DNA from: Bifidobacterium pseudolongum subsp. globosum
Lineage (GTDB): Bacteria > Actinomycetota > Actinomycetes > Actinomycetales > Bifidobacteriaceae
Reading direction: 5' to 3'
NCBI RefSeq assembly: GCF_004155535.1
Contig: NZ_RYUH01000003.1
Location: forward strand, 1-64,000
Length of the DNA: 64,000 nucleotides
Shown here: in pieces, positions 37,860 to 47,859 of the stretch
How the letters are laid out: each line of letters opens with the position of its first letter
Numbering within the stretch: the stretch's first letter is position 1
The notes under the pieces: model-generated
The model's database searches: none
The model's input: only the letters and a program-made list of their open reading frames with translations
What the model was told of the DNA's origin: nothing
Made by a program: the position numbers and the translations under genes

Positions 37860-39338
37860 CTATCGTAATCGAGGTTGCGCCAGGGCTGGCTGTGGCGCCC
37901 ATGGCAGCGTGACGTCGACGTGGAAAATCCGGTGGTCGTCAAAGCCGTACGCGCATGTGCCGTGCAGTTGATGCACTCGTGCAGCGAGTCCGGCCAGGCC
38001 CTCCCCGCGGCGGTCGGCGTTGCCCTTGTGGTTCGGCGTGGGTATGTGGCCGCGGGCAGGTGCGGAGGATGCCGCTGTGCTTCTGGAGACGGCTTGGCGA
38101 TTGCCTTGTCGGCTGCCCTGTTGATTGCCCGGTTGGTTGCTCACGTGGATGTGGATGCCGCGGTCCGGCGCCGCATCCACCTGCAACGCGACAGTCGCGC
38201 CCATCGCATGCCGTCGCGCGTTCGTCAACGCCTCCTGCACTGCGCGGTAGGCGGTTTTCGACGTCTCGTCACTGAGCGAGCTCAAATCACGGATGTCTAT
38301 CCAGGAATCGATGCGCATCCCCGCTGCACGGGCATCGTCAATCAGTGCATTGAGCGACGCCCGCGTCAACGATGTCTCGCATGTCGGCGTAAATAGCGCC
38401 GCCGCCTGCTCCGGATGCCGCAGCGTGTCGATGATGGTATGCGCCTCATCGAGCGCTCCAGCAGCCTGTTTGCGGATGTCCTGCGCCGTGGCGGCGATTG
38501 AGCTCACATCCTGCCGCACAACATCCGGTGTGTTTGCAGGGTCGAGGTTCGTCTGTAGGTGGTTCGTCGTAGCTTGCAGCGCGCTCGCGTTCAGGGCGAG
38601 CAACGAAAGGGAATGCGCCAGCGTGTCATGGGCCTCGGCGGCCAATGCGTCGGCGAACTGCTGGGAATCGAGGTCATGCTTGAGCAGCACGACGGTGTTC
38701 TGCGCGGCATCGGCTTTGGCAGTGGCGGCCGAGGTGATGGCGCGTTGGCGGATTTGCAATCCGATGAGCACGCTCAGCGCAACGCCTATCGCGGCGCATG
38801 CGATCGCGACGCCCGCAATCGCGGGTTTCCCGATAATCAACTTCGGTTCGGTGCCATACGTGGCGCCGGTCCCGTTCTTGGTGAATATGGCCTGCCATAG
38901 CGAGACATCTGGCGGCCGCATCACATCGCGCAGCTGGCACCATACGGAAACGGCAGCCGTCGCCGCGATGCCGCCCAATGTCAGGTTCTTGGAATCACGG
39001 CGTGCGATCATAGCCGTCAACGCCATCATCACCATCAGCGAATCGAAGGGGAGGACGCTGCAGCATACGCACGCAGCCCAGAACGTCAGCACTGGCCGGT
39101 TCTTGCGCAGGATCAGCAGCAACCCAGAAGGCAGTGCAAGCAGTGTGCACAACACACACCAGATGTAGTACAGCGTATCCGGCGTGGTGGTGAGCGCGGT
39201 GAATGCGACCTGCATCAGGTTGCTGAAGCTCGCGAATATGACCATGAGCAGCGTGCACCACAGCTTGGTGCGGATGGGCACGTCGTCGGTGCCGACGCGC
39301 CCATCCGCTGTTCCCGTGTGTAGTGCTTGCTCAACCAT
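37860..39338 (-). CDS. Sensor histidine kinase (HisKA_3 type) with an insertion in the ATP-binding domain
   Basis: 492-residue membrane kinase. About five hydrophobic helices lie between residues 28 and 195. The dimerisation/phosphoacceptor motif is EAHDTLAHSLSLLALN (H237). The N-box is AVQEALTNARRH (367-377) and the G-box GEGLAGLAARV (445-455). Between these boxes, about residues 401-443 are a Gln/Gly/Arg/Ser-rich insertion of low complexity where the ATP lid should be, which is unusual for this family. The HisKA_3 motif is also less basic than the usual form. The start at 39338 has CATAAT 6 nt upstream. It pairs with the response regulator immediately downstream; the signal is unknown. Confidence 0.88.
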   Translation of the reverse strand: MVEQALHTGTADGRVGTDDVPIRTKLWCTLLMVIFASFSNLMQVAFTALTTTPDTLYYIWCVLCTLLALPSGLLLILRKNRPVLTFWAACVCCSVLPFDSLMVMMALTAMIARRDSKNLTLGGIAATAAVSVWCQLRDVMRPPDVSLWQAIFTKNGTGATYGTEPKLIIGKPAIAGVAIACAAIGVALSVLIGLQIRQRAITSAATAKADAAQNTVVLLKHDLDSQQFADALAAEAHDTLAHSLSLLALNASALQATTNHLQTNLDPANTPDVVRQDVSSIAATAQDIRKQAAGALDEAHTIIDTLRHPEQAAALFTPTCETSLTRASLNALIDDARAAGMRIDSWIDIRDLSSLSDETSKTAYRAVQEALTNARRHAMGATVALQVDAAPDRGIHIHVSNQPGNQQGSRQGNRQAVSRSTAASSAPARGHIPTPNHKGNADRRGEGLAGLAARVHQLHGTCAYGFDDHRIFHVDVTLPWAPQPALAQPRLR

Positions 39339-39534
39339 GCCACCATTATGGCGCGGCGGGGCAATTCGTGCCATTGTGCGAACGGTCATAATCAACCATG
39401 CCAACAATGCCCGAAAGGGCAATGAGAAATGGCCGTTCGTCCACTGTCGGCCACCTGCATTCTCCTCTACAGTCGATGACAGCCCGCATGCAGAGGCCGT
39501 GCCGGGCGGAATACGACCAAGAAGGGAACACACC

Positions 39535-40278
39535 ATGACTGCGGAATACCAGAATCCTCAAGGCGGCCAACCGCCAACGAAAATGTCGGTGTGTGGCATC
39601 ATCGGCCTCGTGCTCGGTGTGCTGGCGATCGTGCTCAGCTTCATCCCGATCATCAACAACGCGGCGGCAGTCCTCGGCTGTGTCGGCGCCATCCTTGGCA
39701 TCATTGCGATTGTCGGCACGTTCCGTGGCAAGAAATCAGGCAAGGCCATCGCCATCGTGGGCACGGTGCTGTCGGTGCTCGCCGTTGTCATCACGTTGAG
39801 CATGCAGGCGTCATTCAGCAAGGCGATTGACGAAGCGACCGGCTCGTCGTCCTCGTCTGCCTCGTCCTCGAACGGCGCGAAGTCGGGCCAGGCGAAGCAA
39901 GACAAGGAAGGCGATCTTGACGACATGCACGTCAACATCGTTTCCGCGGTCAAATCCGCCAATGATTTTCAGGGGGAGCCCACTGTGCTCGTGACCTACG
40001 AGTGGAAGAACACCACCGACAAGAACAATTCATTCATGGTCCTTGCCGACGCCAAGGCGTTCCAGAACGGTCAGGAGCTGCAGACGGCTACCTACAGCAT
40101 GGACACCGAACCGGAAGGCTACGAGGATGGGTCGGCCTATGCGGATGTGCAGCCTGGTGCCATGGGCAAAGCCACCATCGGCTATGTGCTGAAGGACGAT
40201 TCGCCGGTGACGATCGACGTGACCGATCTCTTCTCGCTTAAGGACGACAAGATGGTTGAACATACGTTCAACCTGTAA
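39535..40278 (+). CDS. DUF4190 + DUF5067 membrane-anchored protein
   Basis: 247-residue protein. The first 20 residues are polar (TAEYQNPQGGQPPTK). Two membrane helices follow (about 22-68, VCGIIGLVLGVLAIVLSFIP and NNAAAVLGCVGAILGIIAIV), a third at 77-96, then a Ser-rich linker. The extracellular beta domain (about 125-247) resembles DUF5067/DUF4352, with VLVTYEWKNTTDKNNSF and PGAMGKATIGYVL. GAAGGG lies 8-9 nt before the ATG at 39535. Function is unknown; similar proteins are common in Gram-positive gut bacteria. A terminator follows. Confidence 0.8.
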   Translation: MTAEYQNPQGGQPPTKMSVCGIIGLVLGVLAIVLSFIPIINNAAAVLGCVGAILGIIAIVGTFRGKKSGKAIAIVGTVLSVLAVVITLSMQASFSKAIDEATGSSSSSASSSNGAKSGQAKQDKEGDLDDMHVNIVSAVKSANDFQGEPTVLVTYEWKNTTDKNNSFMVLADAKAFQNGQELQTATYSMDTEPEGYEDGSAYADVQPGAMGKATIGYVLKDDSPVTIDVTDLFSLKDDKMVEHTFNL

Positions 40279-40307
40279 CGAGCGCAGTGGCGCGGGGAAA
40301 AGCGTTC

Positions 40308-40338
40308 AAAGCCAGCGGCATTCATGGCCGCTGGCTTT
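40308..40338. terminator. Bidirectional terminator between the DUF5067 and cupin genes
   Basis: AAAGCCAGCGGC (40308-40319) pairs perfectly with GCCGCTGGCTTT (40327-40338), loop 7 nt, between convergent genes. Confidence 0.85.
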
Positions 40339-40349
40339 GTGTTGTGTGG

Positions 40350-40706
40350 CTACGCGTCAATGGCGTTGTGGGCGCGGGCGGGGGTGATCATCGTGAGCAT
40401 CATCACCGAAGGTTCGAGCGCGGTGATCGCATGCGGTAAGCGGATGGGGAAGTAGACGAGCTCGCCTGGGGCCACTTCCTGTTCGTCATCGCCGCCCTTG
40501 ATGAGCAGGCGGCCGCTCAGCACTTGCACAAACACCGGCATGGCGGCGGTGTGCTCGCTCAGCTGCTGGCCGGTGTCGAACGAGAACAGCACCACGTTGC
40601 CCCCTTCGGTATGCATCACGGTGCGTGAGACCGTGGCCTCCGGTTGCACGCTCACCATGTTCGTGAGGTCTGGCAGTACTTGCATCTGTGATTCGTCGGT
40701 ATTCAT
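40350..40706 (-). CDS. Small single-domain cupin protein
   Basis: 118-residue cupin. The core is a beta barrel from about residue 25 with VVLFSFDTGQQLSEHTAAMPVFVQVLSG (motif 1; one clear metal His) and GELVYFPIRLPHAITALEPSV (motif 2). Motif 1 has fewer His residues than metal enzymes usually have, so it may be a sensor or a divergent enzyme. AAGGAGGA lies 5-6 nt before the ATG at 40706. The striking palindrome array at 40769-40942 lies just upstream and is the natural candidate for its control region. Confidence 0.85.
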   Translation of the reverse strand: MNTDESQMQVLPDLTNMVSVQPEATVSRTVMHTEGGNVVLFSFDTGQQLSEHTAAMPVFVQVLSGRLLIKGGDDEQEVAPGELVYFPIRLPHAITALEPSVMMLTMITPARAHNAIDA

Positions 40707-40768
40707 GGCATCCTCCTTGGCATAGATGGTTCCCTCCATCATGTGGGTCATGTGCCAGAAGGTCAATA

Positions 40769-40942
40769 GCGTACGAATTGTACGCACCGTGCCCTTGTTT
40801 GCGTAAAACTATCGTGCAAAACGGTCTGTTTGCGTATGATTTTTACGCAAGAGCCATATTTTGCGTAAAATTCTTGCGGCAATGGCCTCTCGAACGTATG
40901 AATTGTACGCAGCCCTTGCCGCTGCGCGTAAAATTCGTACGT
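40769..40942. promoter_or_regulatory. Array of six 17-bp palindromes with a 31-32 bp period
   Basis: Units related to GCGTAnnAnTTnTACGC lie at 40769-40785, 40801-40817, 40832-40848, 40863-40879, 40894-40910 and 40926-40942. Start-to-start steps are 32, 31, 31, 31 and 32 bp. The spacers of 14-15 bp do not resemble each other strongly. The first and third units are the most palindromic. The step is close to three helical turns, so proteins bound to each unit would line up on one face of the DNA. No gene lies within it; the cupin gene starts 63 bp away. Confidence 0.85.
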
Positions 40943-40965
40943 ATTCGAAACGTTGATTCCCTATT

Positions 40966-41090
40966 GCTATGGGTAGTGTCGACAAAGGGAGTTGTCTGAG
41001 TGCGATCGGCTTGTTGAACCTCTATTGCTACGGGTGGTGTATGTTTGTCGAAAAACAACATGGTTTGGGCCGTTTTCCACTACCCGTAGC
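40966..41090. repeat. Dispersed repeat family 1, copy 2
   Basis: Left units GCTATGGGTAGTGT (40966-40979) and GCTACGGGTGGTGT (41027-41040) and one inverted unit CCACTACCCGTAGC (41077-41090). The left units are 61 bp apart rather than 21, and only one right unit remains, so this copy is more decayed than copies 1 and 3. Confidence 0.75.
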
Positions 41091-41126
41091 GACGAAGGTT
41101 CAGGGGCGTCGGCGGATGTAGGCAGT

Positions 41127-41157
41127 CGTGCGGGTTCAAGTCCCGCCGCTCCTCGCA
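41127..41157 (+). pseudogene. Inverted fragment of the tRNA-Leu 3' end
   Basis: Positions 41127-41151 repeat the T-arm and part of the acceptor of the nearby tRNA-Leu base for base, then CTCGCA follows with a two-base slip. It faces the opposite way from the intact gene. No matching 5' half, D-arm or anticodon stem is present upstream, so it is not a functional tRNA. Confidence 0.7.
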
Positions 41158-41201
41158 TGGTTGTCGCCAAGATGTCGCCTCTTGGTCTGCGCCCGCAACG
41201 C

Positions 41202-41235
41202 AAAACGGCTGATTTCGTTGGAAATCAGCCGTTTT
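41202..41235 (-). terminator. Terminator of tRNA-Leu
   Basis: AAAACGGCTGATTTC (41202-41216) pairs with GAAATCAGCCGTTTT (41221-41235); on the minus strand it follows the tRNA within 10 bp. The same stem-loop follows tRNA-Gly at both ends of the integrated element. Confidence 0.85.
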
Positions 41236-41242
41236 CAAAGAG

Positions 41243-41325
41243 TGCGAGCGGCGGGACTTGAACCCGCACGAGCATACGCTCACTGCCACCTGAAGACAGC
41301 GCGTCTACCATTCCGCCACGCTCGC
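41243..41325 (-). tRNA. tRNA-Leu (CAG)
   Basis: 83 nt on the minus strand. The acceptor arms GCGAGCG and CGCTCGC pair perfectly, discriminator A. A long variable arm (class II tRNA) is present. The anticodon loop TTCAGGT sits in a CTG(T)C / GGCAG stem with anticodon CAG at 41292-41290. The T-arm is GCGGGTTCAAGTCCCGC. The CCA end is not encoded. A terminator follows directly. Confidence 0.95.
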
Positions 41326-41822
41326 AGACAAAGAGCTACCCTACACTACACCGTCGATTAGTGCAATTCGGCGTGTTGCGTTGGTCCGCAAGGTGCTGAC
41401 CATGGTGGCTGCTTTTGCCCAGACGGGATGCTCCTGAAGAGGATGTGGGGCTGCGGAGGTATTCTACATAGTTCATCACATTGAGGTGGGGCGTTTTGTG
41501 GGCAGTGGGAGACCGCTAAATAGCCCGGCCCATATTTCCGCCTTGTATGGGCACTCTCGGCAGAACGTGTATTTCGCCCGCATTGGCGTTTTTAGTGGAT
41601 TGGGCGGAAACCTGCAGGGATGCGGATTGTATCTCGCTTACGCGAGTGCTTTATATGCGGTGCCGACGAGTATTGGCTTCGAACAATGGCGAAATTCCAA
41701 GGGTATGGGACATCGATACTCGAAGGTGGCCGATTATGGCACTCGCGTAAGCGAGATACACCCGTACGCTGCGTCTTACCCTAAGCGCGGCGTACATTGG
41801 TGCTGGTGTTGCCCGTTCGCCT
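41326..41822. other. Gene-poor spacer with a long inverted repeat
   Basis: No convincing gene. It holds the tRNA-Leu promoter region near 41330-41400 and a perfect 21-bp inverted repeat, GTATCTCGCTTACGCGAGTGC at 41629-41649 and its complement at 41739-41759, with 89 bp between. Each arm contains the inner palindrome CTCGCTTACGCGAG-like core. An open frame on plus through this region has no coding character or ribosome site. Confidence 0.6.
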
Positions 41823-43124
41823 TCACCCACGCGAGCCGTTCGCGTAGAAGCGCGCGAGCGTCGCGTCGCGGAACTCGTCGAAATACCCGCCGTCAATCGA
41901 CGCGCGGATGTCGTCGAGCAGATGCACGAAGAAATACTCGTTGTGGATCGTGGCGAGCGTGAATCCGTTCATCTCCCGCGCGCGCAGCAGGTGGTCCACG
42001 TACGCGCGCGAATAGTGCGTGCATGTGTAACATGCGCAGCCGTCCTCGAGCGGGCCGAAGTCGTGTTTGAACTGCGCGCGTTTGATGTTGTACCGGCCAT
42101 CGCGCGTGAAGATCGCACCATTGCGCGCGCAACGCGCGGGCGCGACGCAGTCGAAGGTATCGCCGCCGTTCTCCACGCATGCAAAGATGTCGTCCACCGC
42201 GGCGATGCCGAGCACATGCCGCGGCCGCTCCTGCGGCATCTCGTCGCAGATCCACGCGCAGATGTCACCGATGATGCGTTTTTCCATGGCGCCGCCAATG
42301 CCCACGCCGTCGAAGTCGAGCGACGCGATCTGCTGGGCGGCGTGCCGGCGCAGGTCCTCGTAATTCGCGCCCTGCACCACGCCGTAGAGCGCTTGGTACG
42401 GCTTGCCCACGCGCGACTCGGTGAGGCGCTTGTGCTCGTCCACGCACCGGCGCGCCCAGCGGAATGTGCGCTCGACGGAATTCTCCTGATAGCGACGCGT
42501 GTTCATGAGCGTCGTCAGCTCGTCGAACGCGAACATGATGTCGGCGCCGATCTTGTGCTGGATGTTCATGGAGATTTCCGCGGAGAAGCGGTGCAGCGAC
42601 CCGTTGAGCGGCGATTTGAACGTGACGCCGTCCTCATCCACGAACGCCAGGCGCTCCTTGCCTTTGGCGATCACGTCGTCCGATTTCATGTCGGTCGTGT
42701 CCATCGCGAGCGTCTTCTTGAATCCCGCGCCGAGCGACAGCACTTGGAATCCGCCGGAGTCGGTGAACGTGGGGCCGTCCCAGTTCATGAACTTCGCAAG
42801 TCCGCCGGCCTCGTCGAGCACGTCTTCGCCGGGCCGCTCGTACAGGTGGAACGCGTTGGACAGCAGGCATTGCGCGCCCAGCTGCACCATCGACTCGGGC
42901 AGCACCGCCTTCATCGCGGCCTGCGTGGCCACCGGCACGAACGCGGGCGTGCGGATGTCGCCGTGCGGCGTGTGGATCACGCCGGTGCGGCCGTAGCGCG
43001 CGCCGCCGCGCCCTTTGCCGGTGGGGGAATCAGCGAGGCGGGTGTGCTGTTCGAAGAAAAATGCGGAGCGGTCGCCCGGCTGTCCGGGCTCCGCGCCGCG
43101 CGGATGTGCGAGAAGACTTGTCAT
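41823..43124 (-). CDS. tgt: tRNA-guanine (queuine) transglycosylase
   Basis: 433-residue enzyme that swaps the wobble guanine of GUN-anticodon tRNAs for a queuosine precursor. The substrate pocket is TFTDSGGFQVLSLG, with VVQGANYEDLR and DGVGIGGAM following. The nucleophile Asp lies in DTFDCVAPARCARNG, and the zinc site is CACYTCTHYSRAYVDHLL plus a later His. Length is at the upper end of the family because of about 45 extra N-terminal residues. The ATG at 43124 has TACAGT 7 nt upstream and no ribosome site. No other queuosine genes are nearby, so a scavenging route is possible. Confidence 0.95.
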   Translation of the reverse strand: MTSLLAHPRGAEPGQPGDRSAFFFEQHTRLADSPTGKGRGGARYGRTGVIHTPHGDIRTPAFVPVATQAAMKAVLPESMVQLGAQCLLSNAFHLYERPGEDVLDEAGGLAKFMNWDGPTFTDSGGFQVLSLGAGFKKTLAMDTTDMKSDDVIAKGKERLAFVDEDGVTFKSPLNGSLHRFSAEISMNIQHKIGADIMFAFDELTTLMNTRRYQENSVERTFRWARRCVDEHKRLTESRVGKPYQALYGVVQGANYEDLRRHAAQQIASLDFDGVGIGGAMEKRIIGDICAWICDEMPQERPRHVLGIAAVDDIFACVENGGDTFDCVAPARCARNGAIFTRDGRYNIKRAQFKHDFGPLEDGCACYTCTHYSRAYVDHLLRAREMNGFTLATIHNEYFFVHLLDDIRASIDGGYFDEFRDATLARFYANGSRG

Positions 43125-43338
43125 GCTGACCACTGTAGATGGGCCGGTGTAGATGGAATCCACGATTTCTTCAAACGATATGTTCGCAGTTTTCAAGAAA
43201 CGTTCAGGAAACTTCCAGCACTGACGTTTTAACTAAAAGACAGTGCTTCAACCAACGGCGTAATTGCAACGATTGTGCGGTTACGATCGAGGGAAGCGAA
43301 CGATATACGTGAATGAGAACTTCAAGGAATGGAGCGTC

Positions 43339-45207
43339 ATGACTGACGAACACAACACCCCGTGGGGCGCGCCCGGCGACCCCGCGGACCATGGCACCGA
43401 TCCGACCGCGCCGCACACCGCGCCCACATCGCCGAGCGCAGGCGTGCAGGGCACTGCACCGCTGCCGCCAGCCACGTCGGGCGCGCAGACGGACGCACAT
43501 GACACCTCCGCGTTCGACGGCGCTTCCGACGCCGGCAATCCGTCGCCGGTGACCGTGACACCGGCTGCTTCCGGGGCCAACGGCACTGACGGCGAGAAGC
43601 CGACGTCCATCCAGGATGATGGAGACCTCTCGCCGCTCGAATCGCCAAGCGGCCCGTACCGCCCGGCCCCGCAGTACGGTGCGTTCCGCCCGGGGCAGAC
43701 CCCGGCGTCTCATCAGCCCGCGGCGAATCCCTCGACGCAACCGACCCAGCAGATGCCGCCGTTCGGTCTGCCATACCAAGACCAGAACCAGCGTCAGCAG
43801 CAGCCCACGCAGCCGTTTGGCGGGCTGTTCGGCCAGCCGGTCGGGCAACAGCCGGGCAATGGCGCACCCGCGGGGCAGCAGCCCGGCGGCAGTACGCCGA
43901 CCGGCCCCACCGCGCCGCACGGCCAGAACTCATTCGGCGGCCCGAACAACCCGTACAGCGCGCCGATGAAACAGGCCGAGCGCACGCCGAACAACGTGCT
44001 CGTGGCCGTGGTGGCCGCAGTGGTCACCGCCGCGATCTGCCTTGGTCTGGGGTATGCGGCCCTGGCCAACGGTTGGGTGAATGTCCCGGGTTCGGGTTCG
44101 ATGACCAGCCTGTCCACCAACAAGGGCGGCGAAGGCACGGCGAAGGTCGAAGGCGGCGAAACGCCCGACTGGACCGCGGTCTCCAACAAGGTCTCGAAGT
44201 CCGTGGTGTCGATCCAGACCCAGCTGCAGAACGGCGTCTCGCAGGGCACTGGCGCGATCCTTGACAAAGACGGCAACATCGTGACCAACAACCACGTGGT
44301 TTCCGGCGCGCAGCGCATCGTCGTGACGCTTGACAACGGCGACCTGTACGAAGCCAAGACCGTGGGCACCGACACCACGACCGACCTCGCCGTGATCAAG
44401 CTCGAGAATCCGCCGAGCGACCTGACCGCGGTCGAGTTCGCGAACTCCGACGATCTGGCCCCCGGTGAGCCGGTCATGGCGATCGGCAACCCGCTGGGTT
44501 ACGACGGCACCGTGACGACCGGCATCGTCTCCGCGCTCAACCGCCCGGTGACCGTGATGGACGAAGACAACACGCAGATTGTGACGAACGCGGTGCAGAT
44601 CGACGCCGCGATCAACCCCGGCAATTCGGGCGGCCCGACGTTCAACGCGGCCGGCCAGGTGATCGGCATCAACTCCTCGATCGCCTCGATGGCGTCCAGC
44701 TCGGAATCGGCAGGTTCGATCGGCATCGGCTTCGCCATCCCGTCGAACCTCGTCAAGCGTGTGGCCAACGAGATCATCAAGAACGGCAAGGTGCAGCATG
44801 TGGCGCTCGGCGTCACGATCCAGAGCGGCACTGTGACGGCGGACGGCGTGACGCGCGGCGGCGCAGTGGTCAAGGCCGTGGTGGACGGCGGCCCGGCACA
44901 GCAGGCCGGCGTCAAGGTGGGTGACACCATTGTGGGCTTCAACGGCCTGGCCGTCAGCGACAACTACTCGCTCCTGGGATTTGTGCGTGCCGCCGCCATG
45001 GATTCGACCGCCAAGCTCACGGTGGTGCGTGACGGCAAGACACTCGAACTCGATGTGAAGTTCGACAAGGCCGAAGACGCCGTGAACGGCACAAACCGCC
45101 AGGAGTCCGGCAACCAGAACCAGCAGCGCAACCAGAACGACAATGGCAACGATGGTTTGGGCGACGGCGACGGGCTGATCAACCCCTTCGAGGGCCTGCT
45201 GCGCTAA
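43339..45207 (+). CDS. HtrA/DegP-type serine protease (S1C) with PDZ domain
   Basis: 622-residue membrane-anchored protease for surface protein quality control. Residues 1-210 are a disordered Pro/Gln/Gly-rich cytoplasmic tail, followed by one membrane helix (about 219-243). The protease domain has H319 (IVTNNHVVSGA), D349 (TTTDLAVIKL) and S430 (INPGNSGGPTFN). A PDZ domain (about 490-580) includes GPAQQAGVKVGDTIVGFNG, and the tail is Asn/Gln/Asp-rich. The ATG at 43339 has GGAATGGAG upstream. In bifidobacteria htrA is induced by heat and osmotic stress. No heat-shock operator is clear in the 130 bp upstream. Confidence 0.94.
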   Translation: MTDEHNTPWGAPGDPADHGTDPTAPHTAPTSPSAGVQGTAPLPPATSGAQTDAHDTSAFDGASDAGNPSPVTVTPAASGANGTDGEKPTSIQDDGDLSPLESPSGPYRPAPQYGAFRPGQTPASHQPAANPSTQPTQQMPPFGLPYQDQNQRQQQPTQPFGGLFGQPVGQQPGNGAPAGQQPGGSTPTGPTAPHGQNSFGGPNNPYSAPMKQAERTPNNVLVAVVAAVVTAAICLGLGYAALANGWVNVPGSGSMTSLSTNKGGEGTAKVEGGETPDWTAVSNKVSKSVVSIQTQLQNGVSQGTGAILDKDGNIVTNNHVVSGAQRIVVTLDNGDLYEAKTVGTDTTTDLAVIKLENPPSDLTAVEFANSDDLAPGEPVMAIGNPLGYDGTVTTGIVSALNRPVTVMDEDNTQIVTNAVQIDAAINPGNSGGPTFNAAGQVIGINSSIASMASSSESAGSIGIGFAIPSNLVKRVANEIIKNGKVQHVALGVTIQSGTVTADGVTRGGAVVKAVVDGGPAQQAGVKVGDTIVGFNGLAVSDNYSLLGFVRAAAMDSTAKLTVVRDGKTLELDVKFDKAEDAVNGTNRQESGNQNQQRNQNDNGNDGLGDGDGLINPFEGLLR

Positions 45208-45239
45208 GGCGTGCCGCCGGCTCAGTAGTCCGATCCACA

Positions 45240-45280
45240 CGAGTCCCGCCGTTCCCCCGCATGGGGAGCGGCGGGACTCG
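45240..45280 (+). terminator. Strong hairpin after htrA
   Basis: An 18-bp stem (CGAGTCCCGCCG / CGGCGGGACTCG outer arms) with a small loop, 33 bp after the stop. There is no T-run, so it may act as a Rho-aided terminator or mRNA stabiliser. Confidence 0.6.
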
Positions 45281-45480
45281 CCCCATTCCGGGACCGCACC
45301 CAAGTTGAGTTGTCTCATGGATGTTGCTAGGGTGACCCGTATAACTGAAGACAATGCAATCTTTTTACGCCGTGTATCGAATGCGTTACACCATGCGCCA
45401 TTCGGTGGGTTAACAAGGCGTGATTGGTGCATGTGGCGTTGCGTCGCATGCATGGAGATACCGGACCGTAAGGAGATGCG

Positions 45481-47688
<2,208 letters not shown>

Positions 47689-47708
47689 GCCGCTGCCTCC
47701 GGATTGCG

Positions 47709-47802
47709 TTTTCGCTGTTTTCGGCGGTGTTTTCGCCGTTTTGGTCACTTTTTAGCTTGATAAGTGACCAAAACAGCGAAAACACTGACCAAAACAGCGA
47801 AT
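47709..47802. repeat. Palindromic repeat family 2, copy B
   Basis: Arms TTTTCGCTGTTTTCG and AAAACAGCGAAT with the internal pair TTGGTCACTTTTTAGCTTG / AAGTGACCAAAACAGC. It starts 21 bp after the ATPase stop and may also serve as its terminator. Confidence 0.8.
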
Positions 47803-47859
47803 TCATAGGGGGTGGAGCATAGGTATGTCGGCAATGGATGGGAAGAAGCGAGAGAGCGC

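Noticed and set aside
40769..40942. Reading the regular array as a CRISPR
   Set aside because: The units are 17-bp palindromes that differ between copies, the spacers are only 14-15 bp, and there are no cas genes.
41075..41157. A second functional tRNA-Leu on the plus strand
   Set aside because: Only the T-arm and a damaged acceptor are present; no 5' acceptor, D-arm or anticodon stem can be built.
41486..41962. Open frame on plus through the tRNA-Leu/tgt spacer
   Set aside because: No ribosome site, no coding bias, it crosses the inverted repeat and runs antisense into tgt.
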